Shown: piece after piece, positions 53,600 through 62,925 of the stretch | Layout: each line of letters starts with the position of its first letter | Position numbering within the stretch: the first letter of the stretch is position 1 | Position numbers and translations under genes: made by a program | The notes under the pieces: model-generated | The model's input: the letters and a program-made list of their open reading frames with translations, nothing else | Told to the model about the DNA's origin: nothing | Databases searched by the model: none | NCBI GenBank assembly: GCA_902141825.1 | Contig: CABFPG010000011.1 | Location: forward strand, 124,001-188,000 | Length of the DNA: 64,000 bases | Source: Thalassocella blandensis | GTDB lineage: Bacteria; Pseudomonadota; Gammaproteobacteria; Pseudomonadales; Cellvibrionaceae | Direction: 5' to 3'

Positions 53600-54355
53600 T
53601 TACCCCAAGTGCTTTTCAACTCGCCAATGCCGAAAGTTCAGTACTTGAATTTCGGTTGTTGAACTTAATAGTAGTCGAGTAAAAGGCAGAAAAGGATGTT
53701 CTTGCTCCTTGCTATCATTTTTATCGTCAGTCGAGGAAAAACGTAGTTGCAATGGGCTGGTTTTATCCAGTAATAGCGCAATGGCAAAATCAAAATCTGG
53801 CGCAACTGGCCCGGTTTTTAGCTTGTCTGGAATGTTTTGGTCGTATATCACGCATAACACTTCGTCATAAACATCGCTTTTCAACAAAGAAGCCGCCTCT
53901 AGCAGCCCCATCGGCAAGGTTAAATCCCCGGCAGCCGTGGCTAAAATGTTGCCTTTTAAACCGTTGGCAATGGAATATATGCCTGCAATGGCATTGTGCA
54001 CAGAAAGGCTAAATGCCGTCGGTGAAACACCCTGCTCTTGCGCATAGAGATCCAGAATATCGGTGGTTCTTCCCACTTCACCGTGCTGAGAGGCAAACAC
54101 ACACGGCATCGATGAACGACGCGCGCGCTCATCACCATCTTCGGTCGCTAGCACCTGATCTGCACACCATAAGGTAAATTTACCCAATGGAGACAGGCGA
54201 CGACGCAGCATGGGTTTGATCGAGCTTGGCTGCAATGACAAATCTTGCGCAATATGCAAGGCACCATTAGGGACATCGATGTGTTGATCGGGAAGCTGGT
54301 CAAAATAGGACGTGCATGCCTGCCACTTTTTAATGCCGAAACTAATATCGTTCAT
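53600..54355 (-). CDS. apeC: Ketosynthase-like chain length factor ApeC-like
   Basis: A 251-aa protein related to the N-terminal half of beta-ketoacyl synthases (Ketoacyl-synt_2 type). The active-site Cys is lacking: the segment reads AFSLSVHNAIAGIYSIA, where synthases have a Cys before the Gly-containing turn. Such shortened partners act as chain length factors with an active synthase, here the ApeO-like protein. It is the first gene of the operon. Upstream there is no other gene on this strand within 425 bp, so the operon promoter should be there. Confidence 0.88.
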   Translation of the reverse strand: MNDISFGIKKWQACTSYFDQLPDQHIDVPNGALHIAQDLSLQPSSIKPMLRRRLSPLGKFTLWCADQVLATEDGDERARRSSMPCVFASQHGEVGRTTDILDLYAQEQGVSPTAFSLSVHNAIAGIYSIANGLKGNILATAAGDLTLPMGLLEAASLLKSDVYDEVLCVIYDQNIPDKLKTGPVAPDFDFAIALLLDKTSPLQLRFSSTDDKNDSKEQEHPFLPFTRLLLSSTTEIQVLNFRHWRVEKHLG

Positions 54356-54780
54356 TTCCTATACAACCATTCCGCATTAGCTTCAATAATTCTCACGATG
54401 TTTTTCTTATAGTTATGAAAAAATATTAAAAAGAAAAAAGTAAAAGCAACAGTAAAAGCAAAGTAATAAAAGTACCTACATTATCCTGGTCTTGGCATGT
54501 GCCACATATCAGCGTAAACCGCCTTACACTTGAGCGCATTCGAACAAAAGTTCAGCACTTACACCAGATTCTGGACGAGATCCACCAAGAGGTATAACCA
54601 GATCTTTATTATAGTATTCCGCATCGGTCCATCACGGGTAACTTTTACAAGTGGCGTAGTTTACCTTACTCAACCAAAGTTGCAAAAACTGAATGACATT
54701 AACACCGAGAATAGGTTTTAGCGGTCATTTTGAGCGATTTTCACGGCATCACGCTATCGCTTACATCGTTTTAGCGGACA
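54356..54780. promoter_or_regulatory. Upstream region of the aryl polyene operon
   Basis: 425 bp that should hold the promoter of the 17-kb pigment operon. It is AT-rich near 54410-54480, with a roughly repeated block AGTAAAAGCA (about 54449 and 54461). No clear -35/-10 or operator could be named by eye. Confidence 0.4.
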
Positions 54781-55407
54781 TCAAAGTACAACCTCATCAA
54801 ATGTCGCATTAAAATCCGACGAGGTATTTAACTGAGGAAAGGCATTTAAGGGAACAGGCTTGTTTAGGGACTGGCACAAAGAGGGCCAGCCATCTCTGAC
54901 ATTAAAACATATGAGCTGCTTAGCCGGGACTGTGCTTTTCACCCAGCAGATATGCGCCTCATAAATCTCTTTGGCGGTTTTTTTATCATCAGCCTTATTG
55001 TGAAAGGTTTTTTCAATAATGAGCTCCAGGGCTAATTGCTGTTGTTTTGGCACCCAATTTCCCTGGCGAGTTTGAATCGCCCGGAAAATAGTACCAGCGG
55101 CACTTTGATACCAGGATTCAGCATCGCGCTCCGTGAGAACTACCTTGATACCCGGATATTTTTCTAACAATTCGGGCAAAAAATATAACGCGGGCCAATC
55201 CACAGAGGCACGATATCCATGAAATATTTTTTCCCACTCAGGAGGTTCTCCATGCAAAACACGCAACCAGCTATCCGCAATCTTAGACGGGCCCTGCATC
55301 ACGTCCATCATATGGTAACAAGGTCCATACCCTAATTGCTCTAATGCTACTTTTAAAGACATGGTACCGGTACGACCGAAACCCACTCCAATCACTTCAA
55401 GGGTCAT
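54781..55407 (-). CDS. Sulfotransferase-family P-loop protein
   Basis: The start is set at the ATG at 55407; the frame extends three codons to a GTG at 55416. The 208-aa protein has the phosphosulfate-binding loop GVGFGRTGTMSLKVAL at the N-terminus and conserved segments VVLTERDAESWYQSA and LICFNVRDGWPSLCQSL. This is the pattern of the Sulfotransfer_4-type sulfotransferases. It should move a sulfo group from PAPS to an unknown substrate. It is upstream of the aryl polyene operon on the same strand. A pigment or glycan sulfation role is possible, but the 370-bp gap makes co-transcription uncertain. Confidence 0.85.
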   Translation of the reverse strand: MTLEVIGVGFGRTGTMSLKVALEQLGYGPCYHMMDVMQGPSKIADSWLRVLHGEPPEWEKIFHGYRASVDWPALYFLPELLEKYPGIKVVLTERDAESWYQSAAGTIFRAIQTRQGNWVPKQQQLALELIIEKTFHNKADDKKTAKEIYEAHICWVKSTVPAKQLICFNVRDGWPSLCQSLNKPVPLNAFPQLNTSSDFNATFDEVVL

Positions 55408-55626
55408 TTTTCTCACTCAATTAGCTTCAACAGAAGTGTAACAAGTCCAAATGTTGTTTCATACGCAAACAGAAACATGAGGACTGTAAAAACCCATCAT
55501 CTTCATCTTTCCCCATCGGGACAGAAAATGACAAACGAGAATAAAGAGATGAGAGCTAAGAAGAGAGAGCTAGAAAGAAAGTAAAAAAAGAGAATGATGA
55601 TACAGCGTCTGCACACGAGCCCTACA

Positions 55627-56007
55627 TCACCCAGCCTCCACCAGTTCCGGCGAAGGCACAACCGTCACGGTTATACTGGCAGACTTTCCGTCCACCGTCG
55701 CCGTTAATCGAGTGGTCACTTCAGCATTGACAACCACAAAGCCCTCGTTCGAAACGGTTACTTTATCTGGATCAGCACTCGACCAGACCACAGGTTTTCC
55801 CAACACCAGGCTTCCATGCTGGTCTTTGACTATTGCAATTACGTGAACAAAATGTCCAACGTACAAGGTTAATTTCTCTGGGGAAATTTCGACACTGGAA
55901 ACTATCTGTGAACCAGATTGAAGCTCTTCATCGGCATTCACCGTTAACATTAAGCCACCAAGGGCGAGACAGACAAGCACCCGCCAAAACACCCTATTCC
56001 ACCTCAC
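55627..56007 (-). CDS. Small secreted bacterial Ig-like domain protein
   Basis: A 126-aa protein with a signal peptide (FWRVLVCLALGGLMLTVNA) and a single Ig-like (BIG2-type) domain at about residues 38-118. It has the typical SVEISPEKLTLYVGHFVHVI and VVWSSADPDKVTVSNEGFV pattern. Such domains usually occur in larger surface proteins, so a free single domain is unusual. It may be a small exported binding or structural protein. No partner is apparent. Confidence 0.8.
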   Translation of the reverse strand: MRWNRVFWRVLVCLALGGLMLTVNADEELQSGSQIVSSVEISPEKLTLYVGHFVHVIAIVKDQHGSLVLGKPVVWSSADPDKVTVSNEGFVVVNAEVTTRLTATVDGKSASITVTVVPSPELVEAG

Positions 56008-57654
56008 TTTATTGCCTCACTTATTCAATTAAGAATGACCAGGAAACAAAAATAACCCCATCCAAACCTTAGTTGTTGGACTCAATAGTAGTGATGAGCT
56101 CAACGTTATTCCTTTATACAAACAGCGAAGAAATAGATTTGGAAATATGCAACTTTAAAAAAGATTGAGCATCACTACGGCAACTGGACGTTAGTTTTAA
56201 TAGAAAAAGGATTTAACGAAATAAAAGCCTAAGCAGGGAAAGGACTCTGCGTTCAGAAGTTGTACAATTATACTACGATTTCTATCGCTGATCGATGCTT
56301 AAAAATTGCTTTTTTGCTGCACTGGACTGAGGAAAATACCGTCTCAAAGCCGTGCACGAGGGTTTATCTCAAACCGTCACGGATAACTTTTGCAGGAGTC
56401 AACAAACCGCCGACAACAACATAGAAGAGCTGCCGCCTCGTGAAGCCTGCTAAGAAAAAGCTAGCCACGGAGAACAGTTGGAGCAAGGGGCACAACCTGG
56501 CTACCACCAACATGTGCGGTGAATATTCCAATTAAAACGATATATCAATAGACCAATTTTATTAGAAAAACATCTACCAAAAACAACTGACTCATTATTA
56601 ACGCATCGAACGGCAATTATTTATCAGCAAAGAAAGGAAAGAGACAATAATGTATTAACACCTAAACCACAGGCGCAAAAATGTAAATAGACTCGCTTGC
56701 ACCTGATAAAAGCTCGAGCTTTTTTCTTTAGCTTTTTATCTAGCATTCCTTAGCGCATATTGCCATTGATCATAAACTTTAGCGCTTGGATCTTGGCCTT
56801 ACACTTAAGCTTTAAGACTTATTTTATTCGCTTAAAACCATTGAGCCTCATTCAGCAATCAATCCGTGTGATACCTGCGTGCCGATTTACCCCTTCTCCA
56901 CTTTGAGTGGTTCAATGCAGACGCTAGAAAACAGGGATTTCAGTGTTATATTAAGTGCACGGCTTTAAGAGCATTATCTATTGTAAGCTGGATCTTAAGA
57001 ACCCCTACCCAAAGCATCAGAGTTTGTCAATTAACTCTTCGTCCAATATTTCAACCGCACATTTAAAGCTACGAGCCATATAGCGTTTAGTTAAATTTTC
57101 CACAGTCAACTAATTATAAAGTGGCTCACTAAAAATTAACATTCGACGCAAGGAAGGAATGGAGTGTTTATAGAAATCCACGCTTTAACTTATCTTCACA
57201 TTTATTTTGACCACTTTTAGTAGACAGACCAGCAAAAGTCTGCATCAATGGAATTCATTCTACTATAGAGAATGTTTTTAAAATTGAGCGCCCCAAAATA
57301 AACCTCTCGAACCAAAATAGAACACAACTTTTAAAAAAACGGCATTTATTTTAAATTAATTGTTTGAACTTATTGCTTGATGTAAAACACTTGATGTACG
57401 TTATAGCCTTAATAATCTACGTATAATTTCTATGGCGCTTAACTCCGATTACTCTCCTCGGAAAAAGCAATTGCAATTGAATTCAAGCAACTTCAAATTT
57501 TTAAAAAAGCAACACTCGGCGGCCCAGGTTAGTCAATGTACCTCCATGGTATTTTCTAACATGGCTTCGTTCATCAGTCGCGAATACAAAACCATTACAA
57601 CAGTCGCGTATTATTAACTTATAACTCTAAGACCGAAACATTAAGGAAATTTGC
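56008..57654. other. 1.65-kb region with no recognisable gene
   Basis: Only short frames without family resemblance occur, including a 61-codon frame at 57432-57617. A 16-bp perfect palindrome (AAAAGCTCGAGCTTTT, 56708-56723), followed on the plus strand by a T-run, looks like a terminator hairpin without a gene. The last 200 bp before 57655 must contain the receptor promoter; a TATAAT at 57422-57427 is a -10 candidate without a good -35. A small RNA or decayed gene may be hidden here. Confidence 0.5.
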
Positions 57655-60231
57655 ATGATCAAAAAACCAAGTCTCAAACTGATGCCGCTGTCCGCAGCGG
57701 TTGCTGCGCTCTCTGTCAGCTCCATCACAGTCGCACAGAATCAACAAGTAGAAGAACTGGTCATTACGGGTACTCGTGCCCAGGCTCGCTCGGTTTTCGA
57801 TTCTTCTGTGCCTGTAGATGTGGTTAGCGGCGATGATTTTGTAAACCAGGGTGACACCGACCTGAGTAACCTCCTACGTAACGTGGTTCCTTCTTACAAC
57901 GTTAATACACAGCCAATTTCGGATGCTGCCACTATTGTAAGACCAGCTAACCTGCGTGGCCTGGCTCCAGACCACACTCTGGTATTGGTGAATGGCAAGC
58001 GCCGACACAGAGCCGCGGTAATTTACTGGCTTGGCAATGGCGTATCTGATGGCGCACAAGGTCCGGATATTGCTCCAATTCCTGCCATCGCATTAAGACA
58101 GGTAGAAGTACTTCGTGATGGTGCTGCAGCACAATATGGTTCTGATGCTATTGCGGGTGTAATGAACTTCCTGTTAAAAGACGACAACTCCGGCGGCAGC
58201 ATAGAGTTAAAAACCGGCGAATTCTATGAAGGTGACGGCCAGCAATTTACCATCGCAGGTAATGTCGGCCTACCTTTAACTGAAAACGGCTTTCTTAACT
58301 TAAGCCTTGAATATGGAAGCACTGACGCAACAGACCGAAGCGTACAACGGTACGATGCACTTGAATTGATCGACTATGGTATAGAGGGTGTGGAAGACCC
58401 CGCACAAATTTGGGGTCAACCAGAAATTAAAGATGATTTAAAATTTTTCTTCAATTCCGGTATTGAATTAACTTCCGGCATTAGCGCTTATGCATTTGGT
58501 AACTACGCTTCCAAGGAAGTGGAAGGAGGTTTCTATTATAGAAACCCCAACACACGTAGCGGGGTATATGCTTCCGAAGTTGACCCTGATGAAATTAAAA
58601 ATTCTGGAGATGAATACCTTGTACGCCTTGTGGCAGACCTAACTGAGGACATGTCTGGTAACTGCCCAACATCACTGCGCGTATACAATGAAGATGGAAC
58701 AGCAAATCTGGCCGGACTGAATGACGTAATGGCCAACCCGAACTGCTTTGTAATGAATGAAGTGTTTCCCGCTGGCTTTACACCTCGTTTTGGCGGTGAA
58801 GCGGAAGACCAATCGTTGGTCGTAGGCATTAAAAGTGTAGAAGCGGCTGGCTGGAACTGGGATCTTAGCTATAGCTACGGCCACAACAAAGTGGACTTCT
58901 TCATTAAAAATACCGTTAACGCGTCACTCGGCCCCGATACACCTACCGAATTTAACCCAGGCTCTTACGCTCAGACAGACCAAGGTATCAGCCTCGACGT
59001 AGCACGCGGGTTTGATATTGGCACCTACTCCGATCTGAACGTTGCTATCGGCTTGGAATGGCGCGAAGAAGAATTCGAAATTACTCAGGGTGATCCAGAA
59101 TCATACCTAATCGGCCCCTACGCTGAACAAGAGTTTAGCGCTGCATCCAACGGCTTCCCGGGCTTTGGCCCGCTTGCTTCCGGTGCCTGGAGTCGCTCAA
59201 ACGTCGCTGCTTACCTGGATTTAGAAACCAATATCACTGAAGCATGGCTTCTAGGGGTTGCCGGACGCTGGGAAGATTTCGATGACTTCGGCACAACCAC
59301 CAACGGCAAGATTGCGACCAGCTATAAGTTCACTGACGCGGTATCCGTCCGTGCAAGTTACAGTACAGGTTTCCGTGCACCAACGCCTGGTCAATCTAAC
59401 GCATTCAACGTATCCACTGAGTTCGATTTCACACTAGGTGACCTCGTAAACAATGGAACAATTCCTTCAACCAATCCTGTTGCACAGCTTCGTGGCGGTA
59501 AACCACTTGAGCCAGAAACATCGACCAACGCCACTGCAGGTTTAGTACTGCAATTGGGCAGTGTTGATATCACCATCGATTACTTCAACATTAAACTTGA
59601 AGACCGGCTGGCTATTACGCAGCTTTACTCATTAACCGATGAAGAAATTGACGACCTGATCGAGTCCGGTGTTGAAAGTGCGGAAAACCTGCAGAACTTC
59701 CGCTTCTTCTCTAACGACTTCGATACCACGACCTCCGGTGTTGAAATGGTTGCCACCTGGGGCGCTGAATTATTTGGCGGCAATACAGATTTCAGCTTAG
59801 CCTACAGTTTCACTGAAACCGAAATTGACGAGTATCGCGTTGCCGACGATGCCGACGAAGACTACCTGGCAAACGTAGCAACACGTATTCGTGAAATTGA
59901 AGAAGGCTTGCCTCAAACCCGCTGGAATATCAGCGCAAACCATACATATGAACAATGGCGTTTGATGGCGCGCGTAAATTACTTCGACGAGTTTTATGAT
60001 TCAGAAGACGGCAACACCTACTCTGACATCTTCACGCTAGATGTAGAAGGCGCTTATTCGTTTAACGATAACTTCACAGCAATTATCGGTGCACAAAACG
60101 CTCTGGATGAGTTCCCTGAAGACAACCCAAATGCGGCTGGACCTGATGGCCTTGGTAATAAATATAGCCAGTTTGCGCCAAGTGGTTTCGGCGGTGGATT
60201 CTACTACATGCGCTTACGCTATGAGTTCTAA
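57655..60231 (+). CDS. TonB-dependent outer-membrane receptor
   Basis: An 858-aa TonB-dependent receptor. A signal peptide ends at about residue 27. Then comes a TonB-box-like segment (VEELVITGTRA), a plug domain at about 45-165 (ANLRGLAPDHTLVLVNGKRR and QVEVLRDGAAAQYGSDAIAG are its hallmark motifs) and a 22-strand barrel to the end, finishing in Tyr-Glu-Phe. It should import an oligosaccharide or siderophore with TonB energy. The convergent GH16 glucanase next door suggests a glucan-derived substrate. AAGGA is 7 nt before the start. Confidence 0.93.
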   Translation: MIKKPSLKLMPLSAAVAALSVSSITVAQNQQVEELVITGTRAQARSVFDSSVPVDVVSGDDFVNQGDTDLSNLLRNVVPSYNVNTQPISDAATIVRPANLRGLAPDHTLVLVNGKRRHRAAVIYWLGNGVSDGAQGPDIAPIPAIALRQVEVLRDGAAAQYGSDAIAGVMNFLLKDDNSGGSIELKTGEFYEGDGQQFTIAGNVGLPLTENGFLNLSLEYGSTDATDRSVQRYDALELIDYGIEGVEDPAQIWGQPEIKDDLKFFFNSGIELTSGISAYAFGNYASKEVEGGFYYRNPNTRSGVYASEVDPDEIKNSGDEYLVRLVADLTEDMSGNCPTSLRVYNEDGTANLAGLNDVMANPNCFVMNEVFPAGFTPRFGGEAEDQSLVVGIKSVEAAGWNWDLSYSYGHNKVDFFIKNTVNASLGPDTPTEFNPGSYAQTDQGISLDVARGFDIGTYSDLNVAIGLEWREEEFEITQGDPESYLIGPYAEQEFSAASNGFPGFGPLASGAWSRSNVAAYLDLETNITEAWLLGVAGRWEDFDDFGTTTNGKIATSYKFTDAVSVRASYSTGFRAPTPGQSNAFNVSTEFDFTLGDLVNNGTIPSTNPVAQLRGGKPLEPETSTNATAGLVLQLGSVDITIDYFNIKLEDRLAITQLYSLTDEEIDDLIESGVESAENLQNFRFFSNDFDTTTSGVEMVATWGAELFGGNTDFSLAYSFTETEIDEYRVADDADEDYLANVATRIREIEEGLPQTRWNISANHTYEQWRLMARVNYFDEFYDSEDGNTYSDIFTLDVEGAYSFNDNFTAIIGAQNALDEFPEDNPNAAGPDGLGNKYSQFAPSGFGGGFYYMRLRYEF

Positions 60232-60270
60232 TCCTAAGCATCTAACAATAGCATTACGCTAAACATTGAG

Positions 60271-60301
60271 ACGGGGATTGGTTAGCCAATCCCCGTTTTT
60301 T
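60271..60301. terminator. Strong terminator between receptor and GH16 gene
   Basis: An 11-bp perfect GC-rich stem (ACGGGGATTGG and its complement) with a TTAG loop is followed by six T on the plus strand. It lies 40 bp after the receptor stop and 32 bp before the convergent GH16 stop. Confidence 0.92.
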
Positions 60302-60332
60302 ACATCACAGCAAAATATATTGCCAACACTCG

Positions 60333-61988
60333 TTAATTACGAATACGCCACCAATTCAAATTCCAGCCCCCGGCAGGTGCATAAATCCCCACACTATAAG
60401 TCCCCGCAGGTATGGTTACCTGATGCGATACCGTAGTCCAGGTTTGCCAACCGCCCGTACTGGGAATACTGCGCCCGCCAAGCACCGTAGATCCGCCATT
60501 TAAATCCAACGAGACTGTCCCTCCACCGCTTAAACTAGCTACGCGATACTCCACGGTATACGTGCCACTGACCGGAAAAGTGATATTGTTGTATGACATC
60601 CAGTCACCAGCATCAATCCAACCGACATTAGACCCTCCCCCCGTATCACTTGTTGCTTCGACTTGAACACCACTCATAGCAGAATAGTTTTCGGCTTGGC
60701 GAGTGACTGAGAACGAAGGTGGCGGAGTTGGCGTCGGGTTACTGCCACTTACGATTCTGAACCAGTTAATATTCCAACCGCCTGTCGTAGCATAGATGCC
60801 AAAATTATGTGTCCCTGCATTGATATAAACGGTGTGTGAAATAGTTGTCCACGTTTGCCAGCCACCAGTATTAGGTACAGGCACACTTCCAAGTACTGTA
60901 GCGCCGCCATTAAGATCCAAGGTCAGATTCCCACCGCCATTTAAACTGGCAACACGATATTCCACGGTATAATTTCCCGATGTTGGAATGTTGATGCTGT
61001 TATAAGCCATCCAATCACCGGTATCTATCCAGCCAACATTGGTACCACCGCCAGAGTCGCTGGTTGCTTCTGTTTGCACGCCAGACATACTGTTAAAGTT
61101 TTCTGCCTGAATAATCGTATTTATGGTGCCTGGAGGTGGTGTGGTGGTTGGCGTAGGTGTGGGCGTCGGGTTGGTTCCACCGTCTTGATAAAACCGCACA
61201 TAATCCACTAACAGCTGCGCAGGCAAAGCATTGTGATCCACGTTAAATCCCGGCCAATTGCCACCCACAGCCAGGTTCAACAGAATAAAAAAGTTATTAT
61301 GAAACTCCTGGGTCCCATTAATCCCATTTTGCGTATTCGCTTCCCAAAACTGCACACCATCAACAAACCAACGAATACCAGAGGCATCCCGCTCAATCGC
61401 ATAAACATGAAAGTTGGATACATTGGTTGTATGACTGCCACCATAATATGCATAACCACCGCCACTATCGGACCAATGTATCGTGCCATGCATTTGTCCC
61501 TCATTATTGACGTGTTCAAAAATATCAATTTCACCACATGCAGGCCATCCCACACTCGTAATATTGTCTCCCAGCATCCAAAATGCCGGCCATAAACCCT
61601 GCCCTTGGGGTGCAGACATACGCGCCTCTACCCGTCCATATCCAAAACTACGCCGCCCCTGTGTTTTCATGCGTGCGGAGGTATAGTTGAATCCACCAAA
61701 ACTTTCCTGTCGCGCCGTAATTACCAGCATGCCGTTTTGCACTGTTGCATTTTGCTGTCGATAATATTCCAATTCATTGTTGCCCCATCCGCCGGAGCCA
61801 TTTCCAATCTCAAACACCCAATCCGGGCCAATACCGCTATCAAATTCATCGGACCATACCAACTGCCAGTTTTGTGCATGGACAGCAAAAGAAAAACTCA
61901 GGCTTAGCACGCCTGCCATTACGATTATTAAACTTTTCGCCAGAGAAAAGCGTCTTGCTTTTGAAAATTCACTTAGATCTTTCATCAT
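60333..61988 (-). CDS. Secreted GH16 beta-glucanase with two CBM6 modules
   Basis: A 551-aa secreted enzyme. Signal peptide to about residue 39. GH16 domain at about 40-270, with the catalytic motif GEIDIFEHV: Glu153 is the nucleophile, Asp155 the helper and Glu158 the acid/base. The extra residue in EIDIFE is typical of laminarinase-like (beta-1,3-glucan) enzymes. A TPTPTPT-type linker leads to a CBM6 (about 285-405), a second short linker and another CBM6 (about 420-551). The two CBM6 are near copies of each other and resemble the CBM6 of the GH18 chitinase at 17617-19524. The enzyme should release oligosaccharides that the neighbouring receptor could import. GGAG lies 7 nt before the start. 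Confidence 0.93.
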   Translation of the reverse strand: MMKDLSEFSKARRFSLAKSLIIVMAGVLSLSFSFAVHAQNWQLVWSDEFDSGIGPDWVFEIGNGSGGWGNNELEYYRQQNATVQNGMLVITARQESFGGFNYTSARMKTQGRRSFGYGRVEARMSAPQGQGLWPAFWMLGDNITSVGWPACGEIDIFEHVNNEGQMHGTIHWSDSGGGYAYYGGSHTTNVSNFHVYAIERDASGIRWFVDGVQFWEANTQNGINGTQEFHNNFFILLNLAVGGNWPGFNVDHNALPAQLLVDYVRFYQDGGTNPTPTPTPTTTPPPGTINTIIQAENFNSMSGVQTEATSDSGGGTNVGWIDTGDWMAYNSINIPTSGNYTVEYRVASLNGGGNLTLDLNGGATVLGSVPVPNTGGWQTWTTISHTVYINAGTHNFGIYATTGGWNINWFRIVSGSNPTPTPPPSFSVTRQAENYSAMSGVQVEATSDTGGGSNVGWIDAGDWMSYNNITFPVSGTYTVEYRVASLSGGGTVSLDLNGGSTVLGGRSIPSTGGWQTWTTVSHQVTIPAGTYSVGIYAPAGGWNLNWWRIRN

Positions 61989-62925
61989 TGATAATCTCCA
62001 AAATCAATAGTTATTATTTTTTAATTAATTATTTCATACACACTATTTCCTTGCTTACAGTTGAATATACCCGTCACCTCCCCGCCTAAGCTTAAATTAA
62101 CCAACCAAAGAACAACTCGAAAGTTTTTTCTTTCGATTCATGAACCAGTTAGTAGAAGACAAGAACACAGACAAACTAGAATAAAAGGAAGCTTGAGTGT
62201 ATCGCGATTACTTTATACTGTCGTAGCAATTCAGGGAATTAAACAGAACTTTTGGCGTCGCAATATTTTTTCTTAAGCACATCAAAAAAGCATTATGATC
62301 TTTTAACTCAATCCCTCAGAATAAAAATTAGAAAAAGTTATACACAAACCCAATGCAATATAGACCTTCTTTCTTAGCAAGTATCGAAGTAAGCCTGGAC
62401 TCATATATCGGGAACACTTTGTTTATAAATTCCCACAGAAAAAACTCAATTTCCTTTCAAACCGAAAGATATTTAAAGCGGCCCTTTCAATTAGGCCATC
62501 ACATTATTCACAGCAGCATTGCCGAATCAATGCATTCACCTCAAATACTAAAAACAACCACCACATCAATCGCAAAACCAACCGCAATCCAAGCAAAGAA
62601 CCACACTACAACAGCCCCGCGCAACACAAGAGAATAAGACACCCTCAAACAAAATCATTATAAATTCCACGATCCAAAAGTAATATTTACAAAATAATCA
62701 CGCACCCACTGTCCATTTTCCACCATGTATATTGATTCAGTTTTTTTATTTACATCGTCGCTTACACAAAGCGCTTCGCCTCCCTGCCATATAAAACCCA
62801 AACAAATAATCAAATAACTTTTGGCAAACAAATTGCTATAACTATTTTTAATATCACTTTCACAGGCAACGCATTTGGGCGACCAAAATGAAAAGCCATT
62901 CCAGAAAAAAAATTGGAGATCAACT
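61989..62925. other. Long divergent spacer without a supported gene
   Basis: Several frames of 60-115 codons occur but none has a domain, sensible composition or ribosome site. A hairpin TCGAAAG-TTTTTT-CTTTCGA is found at 62117-62136. The region must include the promoters of the GH16 gene and of the hydrolase that starts at 62926. Confidence 0.45.

Noticed and set aside
53600-54355. Truncated or broken ketosynthase pseudogene
   Set aside because: The short length and lack of the active Cys are normal for the chain length factor of aryl polyene clusters, and its position is as expected.
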